Shown here piece after piece: positions 1-11,949 of a stretch of DNA of 64,000 bases. A program made the translations under genes and the position numbers. The stretch is from NCBI GenBank assembly GCA_963693315.1, contig CAVNZG010001017.1:1-64000 (forward strand), given 5' to 3'. This DNA comes from Diogma glabrata (Eukaryota > Arthropoda > Insecta > Diptera > Cylindrotomidae). The notes beneath the pieces were generated by a model. The model was not told the DNA's origin and ran no database searches. It was given only the letters and a program-made list of their open reading frames with translations. Each line of letters begins with the position of its first letter. Positions within the stretch are counted from its first letter, which is position 1.

Positions 1-301
1 CAGCTGATTTTTTAGGAACCCTAAATGCCAAGGTTGTCATCTGACGAAACAAAAAATGATAAAAAATGGTTCAAATATTCAATATTTATCAATTTTATTT
101 AAACTTTATGTTTCAAACGGAAGTTATAACGCCTTAGATTATTCGACTTCTAAGACTATAGCCGATTAAACGGTACCCAGTTATTGCCAGTTCGTGAACT
201 TATCCAAGAAATTGTTTGCCGCAACATACACAGAAAATATTTTTGGTGTAGGTCGAAAATTGCGACCGTGAGAGTGCCGGATAATTCCGTTATACCTCAT
301 A
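1..301. other. left edge, no feature seen
   Basis: AT-rich sequence with no supported gene. Short open frames here run into the (TA)n tract and encode only Tyr-Ile repeats, so they are not coding. Confidence 0.6.
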
Positions 302-304
302 TCG

Positions 305-388
<84 letters not shown>
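302..388. repeat. (TA)n microsatellite, left of MITE-A
   Basis: Uninterrupted TA dinucleotides. The tract ends exactly where the inverted-repeat element at 389 begins. Confidence 0.97.
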
Positions 389-850
<462 letters not shown>

Positions 851-974
851 TGGGAGAAGTTGTGAATAGTTAAACTCAAATAACTGGGTGAATAATTGGA
901 ATTTTTCAATTCTAAAACCAGTTTTGGAATCCTTTAATTAAACCTTACATGTTTTAATCATCAAAATTTTTTAC

Positions 975-1066
975 GTGTTTCGTGGCGGTATCGAACCCCA
1001 TTCATCAGTAACACAAATTCGATACCTTGTGTTATACACGTTTTATCAACTGAGCCATTCAATTGA
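975..1066 (-). repeat. tRNA-derived SINE-like unit
   Basis: Read on the minus strand, the segment contains an A-box-like TGGCTCAGTTGATAAAACG (about 1043-1060), then about 45 nt later a good B box GGGTTCGATACC (about 986-997). This order and spacing match an internal RNA polymerase III promoter. No clean cloverleaf with an anticodon arm is apparent and the 3' side runs into AT-rich sequence, so a tRNA-derived SINE head or tRNA pseudogene is more likely than a working tRNA. Confidence 0.6.
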
Positions 1067-1231
1067 CATGTTTTATGGAAATTTTTAGTTAGTGAATTGA
1101 AACGTCATCAACAATTACAATGAAGTTAACAGTTTCACAAAGATTGCCGACCTAACGACATGATATATTCAATTAATTAATGGAATACTTCATACTTAAT
1201 GGAACAGTAGCGTCTTGAGAATTAATCGAAA

Positions 1232-1464
<233 letters not shown>

Positions 1465-2482
1465 GAGCAATTTCACGAAGATTCAACAACGTTTTGAGTT
1501 GACCCCTTTTAATTTTGATTATTTTTTGTTTATAGATAGTCTTTGATAAATAAAAAATACAAGTTCTCTTAGAATTTTTTTTTTCGACCAGGGGTCTTCA
1601 CAGGGTGCCCCTCAATTTTTTGTTATTTTGTGATGTGACTGCATTTTGACGAGCGATTGTAGAAAAACTACTGAATCGATTTTCATAAATGATATGTCGT
1701 TGAATAGGTATTAGAACAAAGTTTTTAAAAATGTCAAAGTTTTTAAAAATGTACACTGTTAATTTTTTGAAATAATTTTTAACGGTGTAACATAAGAAAA
1801 AAACGGTGTAATTGAAAAAAAGATGGCATAGCCTCTTTTTTTTTTTTTTTTTTAAACTAAATTGAAGCTTATTTTATATCTAACCACTTGTGAAAGTTGA
1901 GGACACGCGTTATTTTTTGTTTTAAAGATAAAATTCGTTGTGCATATGACTGTCGGGAATCAGTTTTTTTTGTTCTGAAGGAAAATTATAAAAATGGCGT
2001 TATAAACTAAGAGATATTTTTTTTATCTTAAATATCAAATATTTTATTATTAGATGAACTTTTTAAAATATTATAAAAATTATATATGTAGTACAATAAA
2101 TAAAATAAATACAATTGTTAAAAATGATTTACTTATTTTACAAACAGAAGTTTCTTTTGAATAGCAAAGCACTTCTGCAATTATTTTCTTTGTATTAGAT
2201 GGCATAAAAAATGAAATGTTTATTTATCACTTTTAGTAATCACTTGTCACTCTTATAAAAAATAATTTGACAGTCTTGACTGCAAACAAAAAAGCCGTAT
2301 AAACAACTAAATCTATTTAGGAACTTTTGACTGGAGAAGTATTATGTTCGTATTATGTTATTATGGAATCATAAAGTAAAAGATTGTTTTTCAACATTAA
2401 ATTACAAATATTTTATTATTGAATAAACTTTTTAAAATATCATACAAATTATATTTGTGAAAATAAATATAGTTATTAAAAA

Positions 2483-2821
2483 TTATTTACTTATTTTACA
2501 TTCAAAAGTTTCTTTTGAGTTGGAAAACATTTTTGCATTTATTGTCTCAGTATCTACTGGTATAAAAGAATGAAATTTTTGAGTTCCACTTATAGTAATC
2601 GCATTTTTATATCGATTTTGTAATTTTTCTTTTGTTAATTGATATTCATTTTTATCGGCGTATCCAAAGTTCATGGTAGATTCCCATTTTTTTTGGTGTA
2701 TCAATAATATTATCTTCGCTCGCCATACTATAACGGTGTGCAGCACGCTTCAGTGTACCACCAATTCCATCACAAGGTTCCTTTCCATGGCTGGTAGCAT
2801 GAAAATGCCATTCAGCGTCAA
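2483..2821 (-). pseudogene. transposase-like C-terminal fragment, left arm
   Basis: Mirror copy of the fragment at 2869-3228. The C-terminal 64 residues (WESTMNFGYADKNEYQL... to ...FECKISK) stay open. The upstream conserved part lies in another frame because about 24 nt present in the right arm are missing here, so the reading frame is broken. It shares almost all residues with the other arm (for example FIPVDTETI versus FVPVDTKTI). Not functional as it stands. Confidence 0.6.
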
Positions 2822-2868
2822 CCTTAAAGTATTCTTTATGGTGGCATAAGTTAATTAGTTAATTTAAG

Positions 2869-3228
2869 GTTGACGCTGAATGGCATTTTCATGCTACCAG
2901 CCATGGAAAGGGACCTTGTGATGGAATTGGTGGTACACTGAAGCGTGCTGCACACCGTTATAGTATGGCGAGCGAAGATAATATTATTGATACACCAACA
3001 AAACTTTTCGAATGGGTTTTAAAATGGGAATCTACCATGAACTTTGGATACGCCGATAAAAAAGAATATCAATTAACAAAAGAAAAATTACAAAATCGAT
3101 ATAAAAATGCGATTACTATAAGTGGAACTCAAAAATTTCATTCTTTTGTACCAGTAGATACTAAGACAATAAATGCAAAAATGTTTTCCAACTCAAAAGA
3201 AACTTTTGAATGTAAAATAAGTAAATAA
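2869..3228 (+). pseudogene. transposase-like C-terminal exon, right arm
   Basis: An open frame of about 120 codons without a 5' ATG starts just after a possible acceptor (TTTAAG) and reads VDAEWHFHATSHGKGPCDGI, then GGTLKRAAHRYSM. The pattern W-F-ATSHGKG-CDGIGG-KR recurs in large families of uncharacterised, transposase-like proteins of insects and cnidarians; this recognition is from memory and the family name is uncertain. The first in-frame ATG is at 2965. It is one half of the foldback element. The upstream part of the gene (the rest of a catalytic domain) is absent, so it is a relic exon. Confidence 0.55.
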
Positions 3229-4225
3229 TTTTTAATAACTATATTTATTTTCACAAATATAATTTGTATGATATTTTAAAAAGTTTATTCAATAATAAAA
3301 TATTTGTAATTTAATGTTGAAAAACAATCTTTTACTTTATGATTCCATAATAACATAATACGAACATAATACTTCTCCAGTCAAAAGTTCCTAAATAGAT
3401 TTAGTTGTTTATACGGCTTTTTTGTTTGCAGTCAAGACTGTCAAATTATTTTTTATAAGAGTGACAAGTGATTACTAAAAGTGATAAATAAACATTTCAT
3501 TTTCTATGCCATCTAATACAAAGAAAATAATTGCAGAAGTGCTTTCCTATTCAAAAGAAACTTCTGTTTGTAAAATAAGTAAATCATTTTTAACAATTGC
3601 ATTTATTTTATTTATTGTACTGCATATATAATTTTTATAATATTTTAAAAAGTTCATCTAATAATAAAATATTTGATATTTAACATAAAAAAAATATCTC
3701 TTAGTTTATAACGCCATTTTTATAATTTTCCTTCAGAACAAAAAAAACTGATTCCCGACAGTCATATGCACAACGAATTTTATCTTTAAAACAAAAAATA
3801 ACGCGTGTCCTCAACTTTCACAAGTGGTTAGATATAAAATAAGCTTCAATTTAGTTAAAAAAAAAAAAAAAGAGGCTATGCCATCTTTTTTTCAATTACA
3901 CCGTTTTTTTCTTATGTTACACCGTTAAAAATTATTTCAAAAAATTAACAGTGTACATTTTTAAAAACTTTGTTCTAATACCTATTCAACGACATATCAT
4001 TTATGAAAAGCGATTCAGTAGTTTTTCTACAATCGCTCGTCAAAATGCACTCACATCACAAAATAACAAAAAATTGAGGGGCACCCTGTGAAGACCCCTG
4101 GTCGAAAAAAAAAAATTCTAAGAGAACTCGTATTTTTTATTTATCAAAGACTATCTATAAACAAAAAATAACCAAAATTAAAAGGGGTCAACTCAAAACG
4201 TTGTTGAATCTTCGTGAAATTGCTC

Positions 4226-4820
4226 ATATAGATTGCTCAATTGCACAATTGCTCACGATACTTTGAGAAGTTAGTCTTTGCTAACGGGTAATATTCTGAG
4301 CCATAAAAATGTAAAAATGAACGGTTTGGAGCCATAACAAATGAGCCATACCAAGTAAAAATTTACATAATATGTGGGTCCATTTTGGTAAAGAGCTAGT
4401 AAATTCATTACAGTGGCTTTGTCAAGTGCGTTTTTTTTTAAAACATTTGTTTGCGGCTTAAGAAGAAAAATTTATTTATAAATATTATTAAAGTCTATTT
4501 TTAAATAATGCATTTTAATTCAAAAGTGACAAAAGCACACAAACAGTGAATAATATAAAAAACCATAATAACAGATATAAAAACTTAATATTATGAATAA
4601 ATTTATTCGTTTCTATCAATTGTCGGTCAGTGATATAAAGAGTGCTTTTCTTAAAGGTAAAGGTTTGTTTTCGAACAAGCAACATTTTTTCCATAGGCAA
4701 ACCATTTCGAAAGGGTCAAAAGCAAGACCTTTATTTTATATTTTGAACAAAGCCAATACTATGGTTACGCCTTTCTAAAGCCTATAACAATTTTTTTTAT
4801 TAATAAATTATTTTACTTAG
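4226..4820. other. intergenic, no gene seen
   Basis: AT-rich. It begins with several copies of the heptamer ATTGCTC (4219-4256), which also forms the end of the adjacent foldback element. Two opposite 61-codon frames at 4515-4778 overlap, show no recognisable motif and are not called. Confidence 0.5.
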
Positions 4821-5281
4821 GTGTCGCCCAATGTTCCTCAACTGATATAAGTATGGAAAAATGCGCATTGCTAAAAACTAAACTAATGCATATGCGAACT
4901 CCTGGGTATGAAGTAATTAATATATGGAAAGAGACGGCATGCAAAAGAATCGAGGAAATTGTTACGAGTAGAGATTCAAATATGACTACTATTTTCGAAC
5001 AATTGCCATTATTTAAATATTTCCAATATCCAGAACTGGTAAATTACAACACTTTCAAGAATCACAATTGATTTGAGATTTTTCTGATGAAACCAATTGT
5101 GGATATTTTTTATTGCAGATAACCTACGATTTCTTAAAGAGATATCCGGCACATTGTAGTATATATGAGAAGTGGGAGTAGTTCCTTAAAGTTGAAAAAC
5201 ATTTCAAACTAAATTTAAAAGAGCCTAGAAATAAAGCCTTATTTGAAAGAGTCCAAAAGTCAAAACAGGAACTAACAATAG
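4821..5281 (+). pseudogene. uncharacterised insect family, 5' exons (broken)
   Basis: Exon-like block after an acceptor TTTACTTAG: an open frame through MEKCALLKTKLMHMRTPGYE (ATG at 4853) ending in a stop near 5071. After a second acceptor (TATTGCAG, about 5118), a second block reads ITYDFLKRYPAHCSIYEKWE, then a TAG, then FLKVEKHFKLNLKEPRNKAL, up to a possible donor AATAG|GTAACA near 5281. The layout (a Trp-Lys-Glu-Thr helix region, then a YP...W...F block) resembles a widespread family of uncharacterised arthropod proteins. The in-frame TAG and the missing links mark it as decayed. The probable 3' part lies at 7750-8224, beyond an inserted element. Confidence 0.45.
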
Positions 5282-5305
5282 GTAACATATTTTGTAACCT
5301 TAATT

Positions 5306-7709
5306 AGGGTTCCGTTTTTTATACGGAACACTATTGGTGAGAGTACAACGTGTTTTTCACATTATTTCGATTATCTCGTGAACCATTAATCCGATGAACT
5401 TAAAATTTGAGGTGCTTATAAAACTAACCTATCCACACAAGATGGCGGGTTAAAAAATAAATAAAGTTGTGTTCGTTTGTTTTAAGGAGGTACGATGTAA
5501 AGCCTTTGAAAACATACATTTTTTTAGCGAGACGAGTAGGACGATCATATGAAAGGGCTTCATTTCAGCATTATTTAAAAATATATTTTGGAATTTTACA
5601 CCTCACCATTTTTTGTATAATTTTGAAAAATGACGTTTTCGGGATGTTTTATTGCCCCGATTAACTCCGACCCTACTTCATCGAAAATCTTGAAATATAT
5701 TTGGAATGATAGAAAATTGAGAAGGTTTTTAATGAAAAATATAGAAAAGTGGCAGGCACTCATAACTATATTTATTAAAGGGGTGCGAATGTTAAGGGGT
5801 AAAAACATCATTTAAAACCAGGTCATGTGGGGTGTCATTTGAAAGAGCACTTGATTTAAGAAATATTGTCAGTTTTTTTAGAATTTTGCAATGCATAGTT
5901 TTTGAATTATTATCACTAAAGTGACACAAAAAGTTGGTCCCCCCCCTTGCATTTCGAGCCTAATAAACAGAAAAAATTGAAAAAATTCACAGAGACAGGA
6001 AGTTTGATAAACTCTGAACGAAAAATATAGCGAACTCTCAAATAATTATATTTTTGTGTTTTTAAGGGATTGGGGTGGGGAAGGGTGAAAAAAACTTTTT
6101 TGACCCAAGCGAGTGGGGTGTCATTTGAAAGAGAACCAAATCTCAGAAACTTTGCAATTTTTTTTAGAATTTTGTGGTACACAGTTTTTGAGTTATTCTA
6201 AAAAATGTGCACATTCCAGACCGTTCCCCCCCCCTACGTTTCGACACTGATTGACAGAAAAAATTGAAAAAATTCACAGAGACAGGAAATTTGCTATATT
6301 TTGAACGAAAATTATAGCCAACTCTCAAATAATTAAATTTCTGTGTGTTTAGGGGAAGGGTGTAAGGAGGGTAAAAAAAAACTTTTTTTGACCCAAGCGA
6401 GTGGGGTATCATTTGAAAGAGCACTAAATTTCCAAAACATTGCAACATTTTTTAGAATTTTCCGGTACACCGTTTTTGAGTTATTCTAAAAAATGTGCAC
6501 ATTCCAGACCGTTCCCCCCCCTACGTTGCGACACTGATTGACAGAAAAAATTGAAAAAATTCATAGAGACAGAAAATTTGCTATATTTTGAACGAAAATT
6601 ATAGCGAACTCTCAAATAATTATATTTCTGTGTGTTTAGGGGAAGGGTGTAAAGAGGGTAAAAAAAAACTTTTTTTGACCTAAGCGAGTGGGGTATCATT
6701 TGAAAGAGCACTAAATTTCCAAAACATTGCAATTATTTTTAGAATTTTCTGGTACACCGTTTTTGAGTTATTCTAAAAAATGTGCACATTCCAGACCGTT
6801 CCCCCCCCCCCCTACGTTTCGACACTGATTGACAGAAAAAATTGAAAAAATTCATAGAGACAGGAAATTTGCTATATTTTGAACGAAAATTATAGCGAAC
6901 TCTCAAATAATTATATTTCTGTGTGTTTAGGGGAAGGGTGTAAAAAGGGTAAAAAAAAACTTTTTTTGACCCAAGCGAGTGGGGTATCATTTGAAAGAGC
7001 ACTAAATTTCCAAAACATTGCAATTATTTTTAGAATTTTCTGGTACACCGTTTTTGAGTTATTCTAAAAAATGTGCACATTCCAGACCGTTCCCCCCCCC
7101 CCCCCTACGTTTCGACACTGATTGACAGAAAAAATTGAAAAAATTCATAGAGACAGGAAATTTGCTATATTTTGAACGAAAACTACAGCGAACTCTCAAA
7201 TAATTATATTTCTGTGTGTTTAGGGGATGGGTGTGGGGAGGGTAAAAAAAAACTTTTTTGTAACCAAACGAGTGGGATGTCATTTGGAAGAACACTTAAT
7301 TTAAGAAACATTGCAACATTTTTTAGAATTCTGCGATGCACAGTTTTTTAGTTATTGATGAAAAAAGTGCTATTTTAAGTGTATGTATACCACCCTATAT
7401 TTCGACGCTGATTTATAGAACAAATATTCCCAATTTAGACCATTGAAAAACTGGTTAAATATTTCTTTAGCTAACATAAACAGCTATGGATAAGATTTAA
7501 CCTCAAGTAACATTTTTGATCAATGTAGATGTGATTGACATTTACTATTAACGTTTACGATTAAACATTTATTCTGTTATGCGTCCATAGTCTGGCGATA
7601 TAAAGACTTTACAACATAACTTTATGTCATTTATTTTTGATATTGTGTTCTTTTACATTCACGGAACCCTTGGCGAGCGAATTTTATTCGCACTTGTCCG
7701 ACTTTTTTT
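5306..7709. mobile_element. GGTTCCGT...GGAACCC repeat element with internal satellite
   Basis: The left end AGGGTTCCGTTTTTTATACGG and the right end ACGGAACCCTTGGCGAGCGA, followed by ATTCGCACTTGTCCGAC and a T run, match the layout of a very common insect repeat family (GGTTCCGT / GGAACCCT ends, then a CGCACTTG-type tail). The inner 1.5 kb is a tandem array. The element lies between two exon-like blocks of one uncharacterised gene family, so it probably inserted in an intron or disrupted the gene. No autonomous coding region is seen. Confidence 0.65.
5870..7325. repeat. tandem array of about 288-bp units
   Basis: A unit containing ATGTGCACATTCCAGACCG, a run of 7-13 C, TTTCGACACTGATTGACAG and CATTTGAAAGAGCACTAAAT recurs with the anchor ATGTGCACATTCC at about 6205, 6493, 6780 and 7071, spacings of 287-291 bp. 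A more diverged first unit starts near 5870 and a diverged last unit ends near 7325. The C run differs in length in every unit. Minus-strand frames of 80-95 codons repeat with the unit (MQCFGNLVLFQMIPHS...), but this is a by-product of the tandem repeat, not a gene family. Confidence 0.85.
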
Positions 7710-7749
7710 ATTTGTTTTAATTTATCATAATATTAACCACTCACTTAAT

Positions 7750-8224
7750 GTTTGCTTTTGAAATTTAGATACATACAATTTACAAATGATATATCTCCTA
7801 CCAGTTATTATGCCCCCAGCCCTTCAAAAAATGAATCAAAAAGTGATCTACAAAAAGCCTACTATTTAATTTTTTAATTAAGGCAGAAGATAGTTCTGAT
7901 TTAACAAAAAAATTGGACTTGATACGTAAAGACAGCAAATTGAAAAAGCAAAAAGTGCAACCACTACTAGGTGTCATTGGAGATGATTTAGACTTCCACC
8001 AATTTTTCGTAATTTTGGACAATCATAAATTTAAGTTTGGAAGTTTTTTAGAGGCTCTCGATATATGCTTCAAAATCTTCCACATTTTCGATCTGGAATA
8101 CCCCAAAGCTGCTTATAATCCGTGGATGTTCATCCAAATGTTTTTTTATAATATTGCAACAAAATATGATGATCATATTCCAGCAGTACTGACTTTATGC
8201 CACGATCTAAAAGAGTCAGCGTAA
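7750..8224 (+). pseudogene. uncharacterised insect family, 3' exon
   Basis: An open frame from about 7883 (after a possible acceptor TTAATTAAG) to the TAA at 8222-8224 reads AEDSSDLTKKLDLIRKDSK, LLGVIGDDLDFHQFFVILDN and EYPKAAYNPWMFIQMFFYNI. The pattern EYP.....PW.FIQ..F.NI.TKYD is the usual C-terminus of many uncharacterised arthropod proteins (from memory). A possible preceding exon in another frame (LPVIMPPALQKMNQKVIYKK, about 7797) ends in a stop. Together with 4821-5281 it suggests one gene split by the 2.4-kb repeat element. Unlikely to be functional. Confidence 0.45.
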
Positions 8225-8485
8225 TATTATTTATAACGTAATTATTAAACAGTAATAATTTAATACTTAATATTTCAATATAATTTTAAAATTTTATTAT
8301 AATCTATATAATGTACATATTTTTTAAATATAAATTTGTAATAAATGAATTAAGTAACAAATAGTTTTTGGTTTTTTTATTTTCAAAAGTTCACAAAACA
8401 CACAATTTTTTTTTTAAAATTGACAAAAAGGATTGGTTGTTGTGTATTTCAATGGTTTACTATCACGAGCGGTTCTCCTATTATA

Positions 8486-8990
8486 GATAGGGGTAGTTTT
8501 AAAAATTACAGCTTTCATATATGTTCAATTTAATGTATCTCAAGAACTAATTGAAATTTGTATTTTGTTTTAAAGGTAAAAGTGAGTCCTTTCCAAAAAA
8601 AAAATTAAAAGTTACAATTTTTTATAATTTATTATTACAAAATAATAAGGGATGTTGATATATTCTTTTATTGTTATTTGTTCATACAAAATTGAGTCAA
8701 CTGAAGTTATATCATTGTTTTTCTACATAATTTTTAAAAATGATCAAAATTCAACATTTTGGTATTATGTAGAAAAATAATGAAGTTTTATAATTGTGGA
8801 GAAAAAAAACGAGGTATATCAAACCGTCGAACTCTTATTATTTTATGATTTTTTTATAAAAATTACCAAAATTTGTTATTTTGACCTCAGAAAAACCTCA
8901 CATTTACTTTTAAGACAAATAAACATTTTTAAAATCCTTCAAGTAGTTCATTAAATACATAAATTTGAACATACATGAAATCCGTACACA
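8486..8990. mobile_element. degenerate foldback element
   Basis: The 8486-8590 segment (TTTCATATATGTTCAATTTA... GGTAAAAGTGAG) is an imperfect inverted copy of 8903-8990 (CTCACATTTACTTTTAAGAC... GAACATACATGAAATCC). The interior includes a smaller hairpin ATTGTTTTTCTACATAAT / ATTATGTAGAAAAATAAT. There is no ORF. It looks like an old MITE. Confidence 0.5.
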
Positions 8991-9855
8991 GTTGAAAAAG
9001 TAACTGCAATATTTAAAGCAAGTCTTGCAATAGGAGCTATGCGTTGCAGGTTATTATTGAATTGTAAAGTAAATGTTGCATTAAACCTAATTTCAATGCA
9101 TTTCTATAAAATTTAAAACGACTCTTGCATCAAAATGTATTTCTATAGAACAGCTAGAAGTTTTAATGCACCTTGCTACAATTTAATACATTAATGAAAT
9201 TTTAAAATTCACTAGAGTATTATCCATTTTAGAAATATATAGTTAAAATCGTTTCATGTATGTTTTAGTTATCGCTTCTCAGCTGAAAGTCTATAATAAT
9301 ACTGATTAAGGTGGTATGTATGTTTAAATTTTTTCCGTTGTAATTTTATTTTAATTTGATTAATTTAGGCAGGTGCGTAATAATCAAAGTATCTCGAAAT
9401 TATGATGTAATTTGCATTAAAATGTCATACTAAAAAAATATTGCGCGTAATTTGTTTAATGCAAATAACAGACATTTTTAAACAACAAGCTTTTTTATTT
9501 TACTCCAAGTACTCTGTTAAATATTGATGCAAAGAGCATTAGTTTAACTTTATATGGCACGCTTTGTATTGTTTTGTAATAGAAACTTCCGTAGGACCTA
9601 TATGTGTAGCAATTTGCATTACATATTCAATTTTTTTTTAACTGTGTAGTTTTTAAAAATATCCCTAGTATGTATATATAAAACCTATAAAGGAAAAACA
9701 GCTCGCGGTAAAAAAATTGTTAGTCTAAGAAATGTGTTTTTTTTCTTCCACTGTAAAAAACTTTAAGCAAATCAAAGAATGTGTGGCAAAACGATGTAAC
9801 GAATTGTCTGATTTTGACCAATGTCGCCATGTTTACTTAACTAAAGGCTTGAAAC
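8991..9855. other. AT-rich intergenic, nothing seen
   Basis: No supported coding region, RNA gene or clear repeat. The short frame at 9732-9938 ends inside the hairpin at 9856 and has no recognisable motif. Confidence 0.5.
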
Positions 9856-9966
9856 CACATACAACAGAAACAGAAACAGAAACAGAATTTCATACAAATT
9901 TTACAGAAACAGAATTTTTTCCTGTCAAATTTGTATGAAATTCTGTTTCTGTTTCTGTTGTATGTG
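9856..9966. repeat. 111-nt perfect hairpin with AGAAAC repeats
   Basis: The left arm CACATACAACAGAAACAGAA... and the right arm ...TTCTGTTTCTGTTGTATGTG pair over about 40 bp. The left arm has one more AGAAAC hexamer than the right. The loop holds another CAGAAACAGAAT and a TCCTGTCA. Origin unknown: a minimal foldback element or palindromic duplication. Confidence 0.85.
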
Positions 9967-10553
9967 AATTCCCGGCTTAAGAGGTAGTTTAACATATGGT
10001 TGAATTCAACTATTACGCAAAGTTGAAGAATGGTTAGTTTAAACAGGCAACTTCGTTAAAAACGTGAATAGTTGTTTCATAATTTTCAAAAGTTACCTTA
10101 ACTTAGCAATTCTTTTGAAATTTTGTTAAATTTACATACATGCTTCGTTATGTGAACGTTAGAAACGTAGTTTAATACAAACTAACGTTTTTTTACTATA
10201 TAGGTGAAAATAACTAAAAAATTGGTTTAGTTTAAATGATTAGCAAAGGTCAATACAACATGCAGGCAATAGTTGATGCCATTAGTTAAAATGGACTAGA
10301 TGCAAGGTTAAAATCTACATAGCAAAAGTAACGTTTAAATTAACTCTAGCAAAATTATTAATATTAAACTTGCGCTTAGCTGGTTGAAAAACAACCGATT
10401 TGCTTGGTTTATGTTAAGTATAGTTTTTGGTGACAATTACCTATATTTTTTTTTCAGTGCAGCTTTGGCAGAGTGAGAACATCAATTTGTTATTTTGTTT
10501 TTGCGGTAAAACTGGATGAAATAGGTTTTCTGGTGGTAATATTTTACATTTAA
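9967..10553. other. AT-rich intergenic, nothing seen
   Basis: No supported gene or repeat. Confidence 0.5.
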
Positions 10554-11040
10554 TCAACCCATTCGTTTTTGTAAATCAATTCCAGAACACACAGAATTTC
10601 CAACATGTACTTTAGGGTGTTTAACAGGAAATTTGCCATATTTACAGACCCCCGGGTACATCGAGCAGACGTCTATGTATTTAATTTTCTCCCCGTTTTT
10701 ACACTTATAATGAGTGTAGACATTGCCTGTTCTTCCACCATAGAATGCATCCCGAGGGTTTAGTGGTGCAGTAAAAATTATTGGGTGGTTTTTTAAGTAA
10801 AACATATTTTTGTTTGTTTTCATTTGTTCGCGAAATGCGCATTCCCACATTTCGATTACTTTATATCCAAGGGATTTTAAGTACTCATTTTTGGCCAGCG
10901 TTCTTTCATACCTTTGATTTAAAGTATCGTTAGAATCATTATACAAGGATACATCTCTTTTATGGATTAGGCACTTCGGATGACCATGCTCTTGCAATCT
11001 GCCCCATTCTTCTCTATTTGAATTTTTCGATGTCATCTTC
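10554..11040 (-). pseudogene. family-B DNA polymerase fragment (mobile-element or viral type)
   Basis: A minus-strand frame of about 160 codons carries REEWGRLQEHGHPKCLIHKR, RTLAKNEYLKSLGYKVIEMW, DAFYGGRTGNVYTHYKC and IKYIDVCSMYPGVCKYGKFP. The AFYGGRT and YIDVCSMYP stretches are the first polymerase motifs of protein-primed type family-B polymerases as found in Maverick/Polinton-like elements and related viruses. The upstream block (LGYKVIEMWEC) is the nuclease-like region often joined to them. The frame stops at 10554 just after FPVKHPKVHVGNS, before the palm catalytic motifs, and no partner genes (integrase, ATPase, capsid) were found nearby. It is a truncated remnant. Confidence 0.7.
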
Positions 11041-11108
11041 CTCAAAAATATTGTGGAACTTATCCAATTTGCTTGAAAAAAAGGTACCAGCCACACCAAG
11101 CAAAGCAA

Positions 11109-11890
11109 ATAAAATCTTTATCATTGTTCAACTACAGTTGTGGTTTAAAAGTTTCTGTATTGTAGCACCAAGAAGTGATAAACGAATTACAGAAACAAGC
11201 AAGAAAAAATTTCAAAATCGTGATTTCCTCAAACAATTTGTGAAATTTTACCAAATCAAAACAAATTTGAAGATTGAATTCTTCTTTTCTTAATTGATTT
11301 ATTTTCTTTTTATTTTAAGTAAGAATTTAAAATGTCAAACATCTGAATTTAAGATGTTAAGATAATTTATGGTAAAAAATGAAAAACTACATTATGTTAT
11401 TCAGATTTAAATTTGAAAACTGATGTAAATCGTTTTATTGTATTTTCACGGAAAACAATTTCGGGGGTTTCCTAAATCTTAAATGATCAGTTGGTGGCAG
11501 ATTGGCTGGACATGGAATGATCCTCCATAATAAGGAATTTTGTTTTGAAAATTACAAAATTTTATAATCACTAAGGCAATCTGTTATGAGATTGAGCGTA
11601 AACTATTATCAAATATAAAATTATGAAAAACAATTAAAACTGATAAGAAAAACTATTTGAAACAAAGAATTTTTCATCTTTTGAAATTTTATTGAAAATT
11701 ATTGAATATTATCAAATTGCAATTATGTATTAAAATGAAAAATAATAAGAAATAAATTTGCAGAATAGGAAAACTATTCAAACAAAGAATTTGCAACTTT
11801 TTGTTTTGAATTGCAATTTTGTGTAAAACTTTCATCAATTTTCTTATCGCAAAATGTTATTTAATTGATGCTGTCAGCAAAAAATTTTAA
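11109..11890. other. AT-rich intergenic, nothing firm
   Basis: Contains two loosely similar stretches (AAACTATTTGAAACAAAGAAT near 11650 and AAACTATTCAAACAAAGAATT near 11770). A 91-codon plus-strand frame (11018-11293) overlaps the polymerase remnant in antisense and has no recognisable motif. Confidence 0.45.
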
Positions 11891-11898
11891 TATAAATG
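11891..11898 (+). promoter_or_regulatory. TATA box of small secreted-protein gene
   Basis: TATAAATG lies 52 nt upstream of the ATG at 11950. A start of transcription about 30 nt downstream would leave a 5' UTR of about 25-30 nt. Confidence 0.45.
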
Positions 11899-11949
11899 TG
11901 TAAAATTCGATTTGAATTAGCATTGTAAACAAGAAATCAAACAAAAACG

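Larger units (their letters stand above)
1465..4225. mobile_element. 2.76-kb foldback element (palindrome)
   Basis: Two arms of about 1.36 kb (1465-2828 and 2863-4225) are inverted copies around a 34-bp centre. The ends read GAGCAATTTCACGAAG on both strands. Arms differ by scattered substitutions and one indel of about 24 nt. The left end abuts (TA)n and the right end is followed by ATATAG, consistent with insertion at TA. Each arm carries the same transposase-like exon reading outward from the centre, so this looks like two truncated element halves joined head to head. Such a structure should extrude or snap back readily and can also arise by assembly error. Confidence 0.85.

Noticed and set aside
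5916..7295. Series of 78-94-codon minus frames (MQCFGNLVLFQMIPHS...)
   Set aside because: They repeat because the DNA is a tandem satellite. Runs of C change their length, and frames do not agree between units.
11018..11293. 91-codon plus-strand frame overlapping the polymerase-B remnant
   Set aside because: Antisense overlap at its start, low-complexity Lys/Phe composition, no motif.
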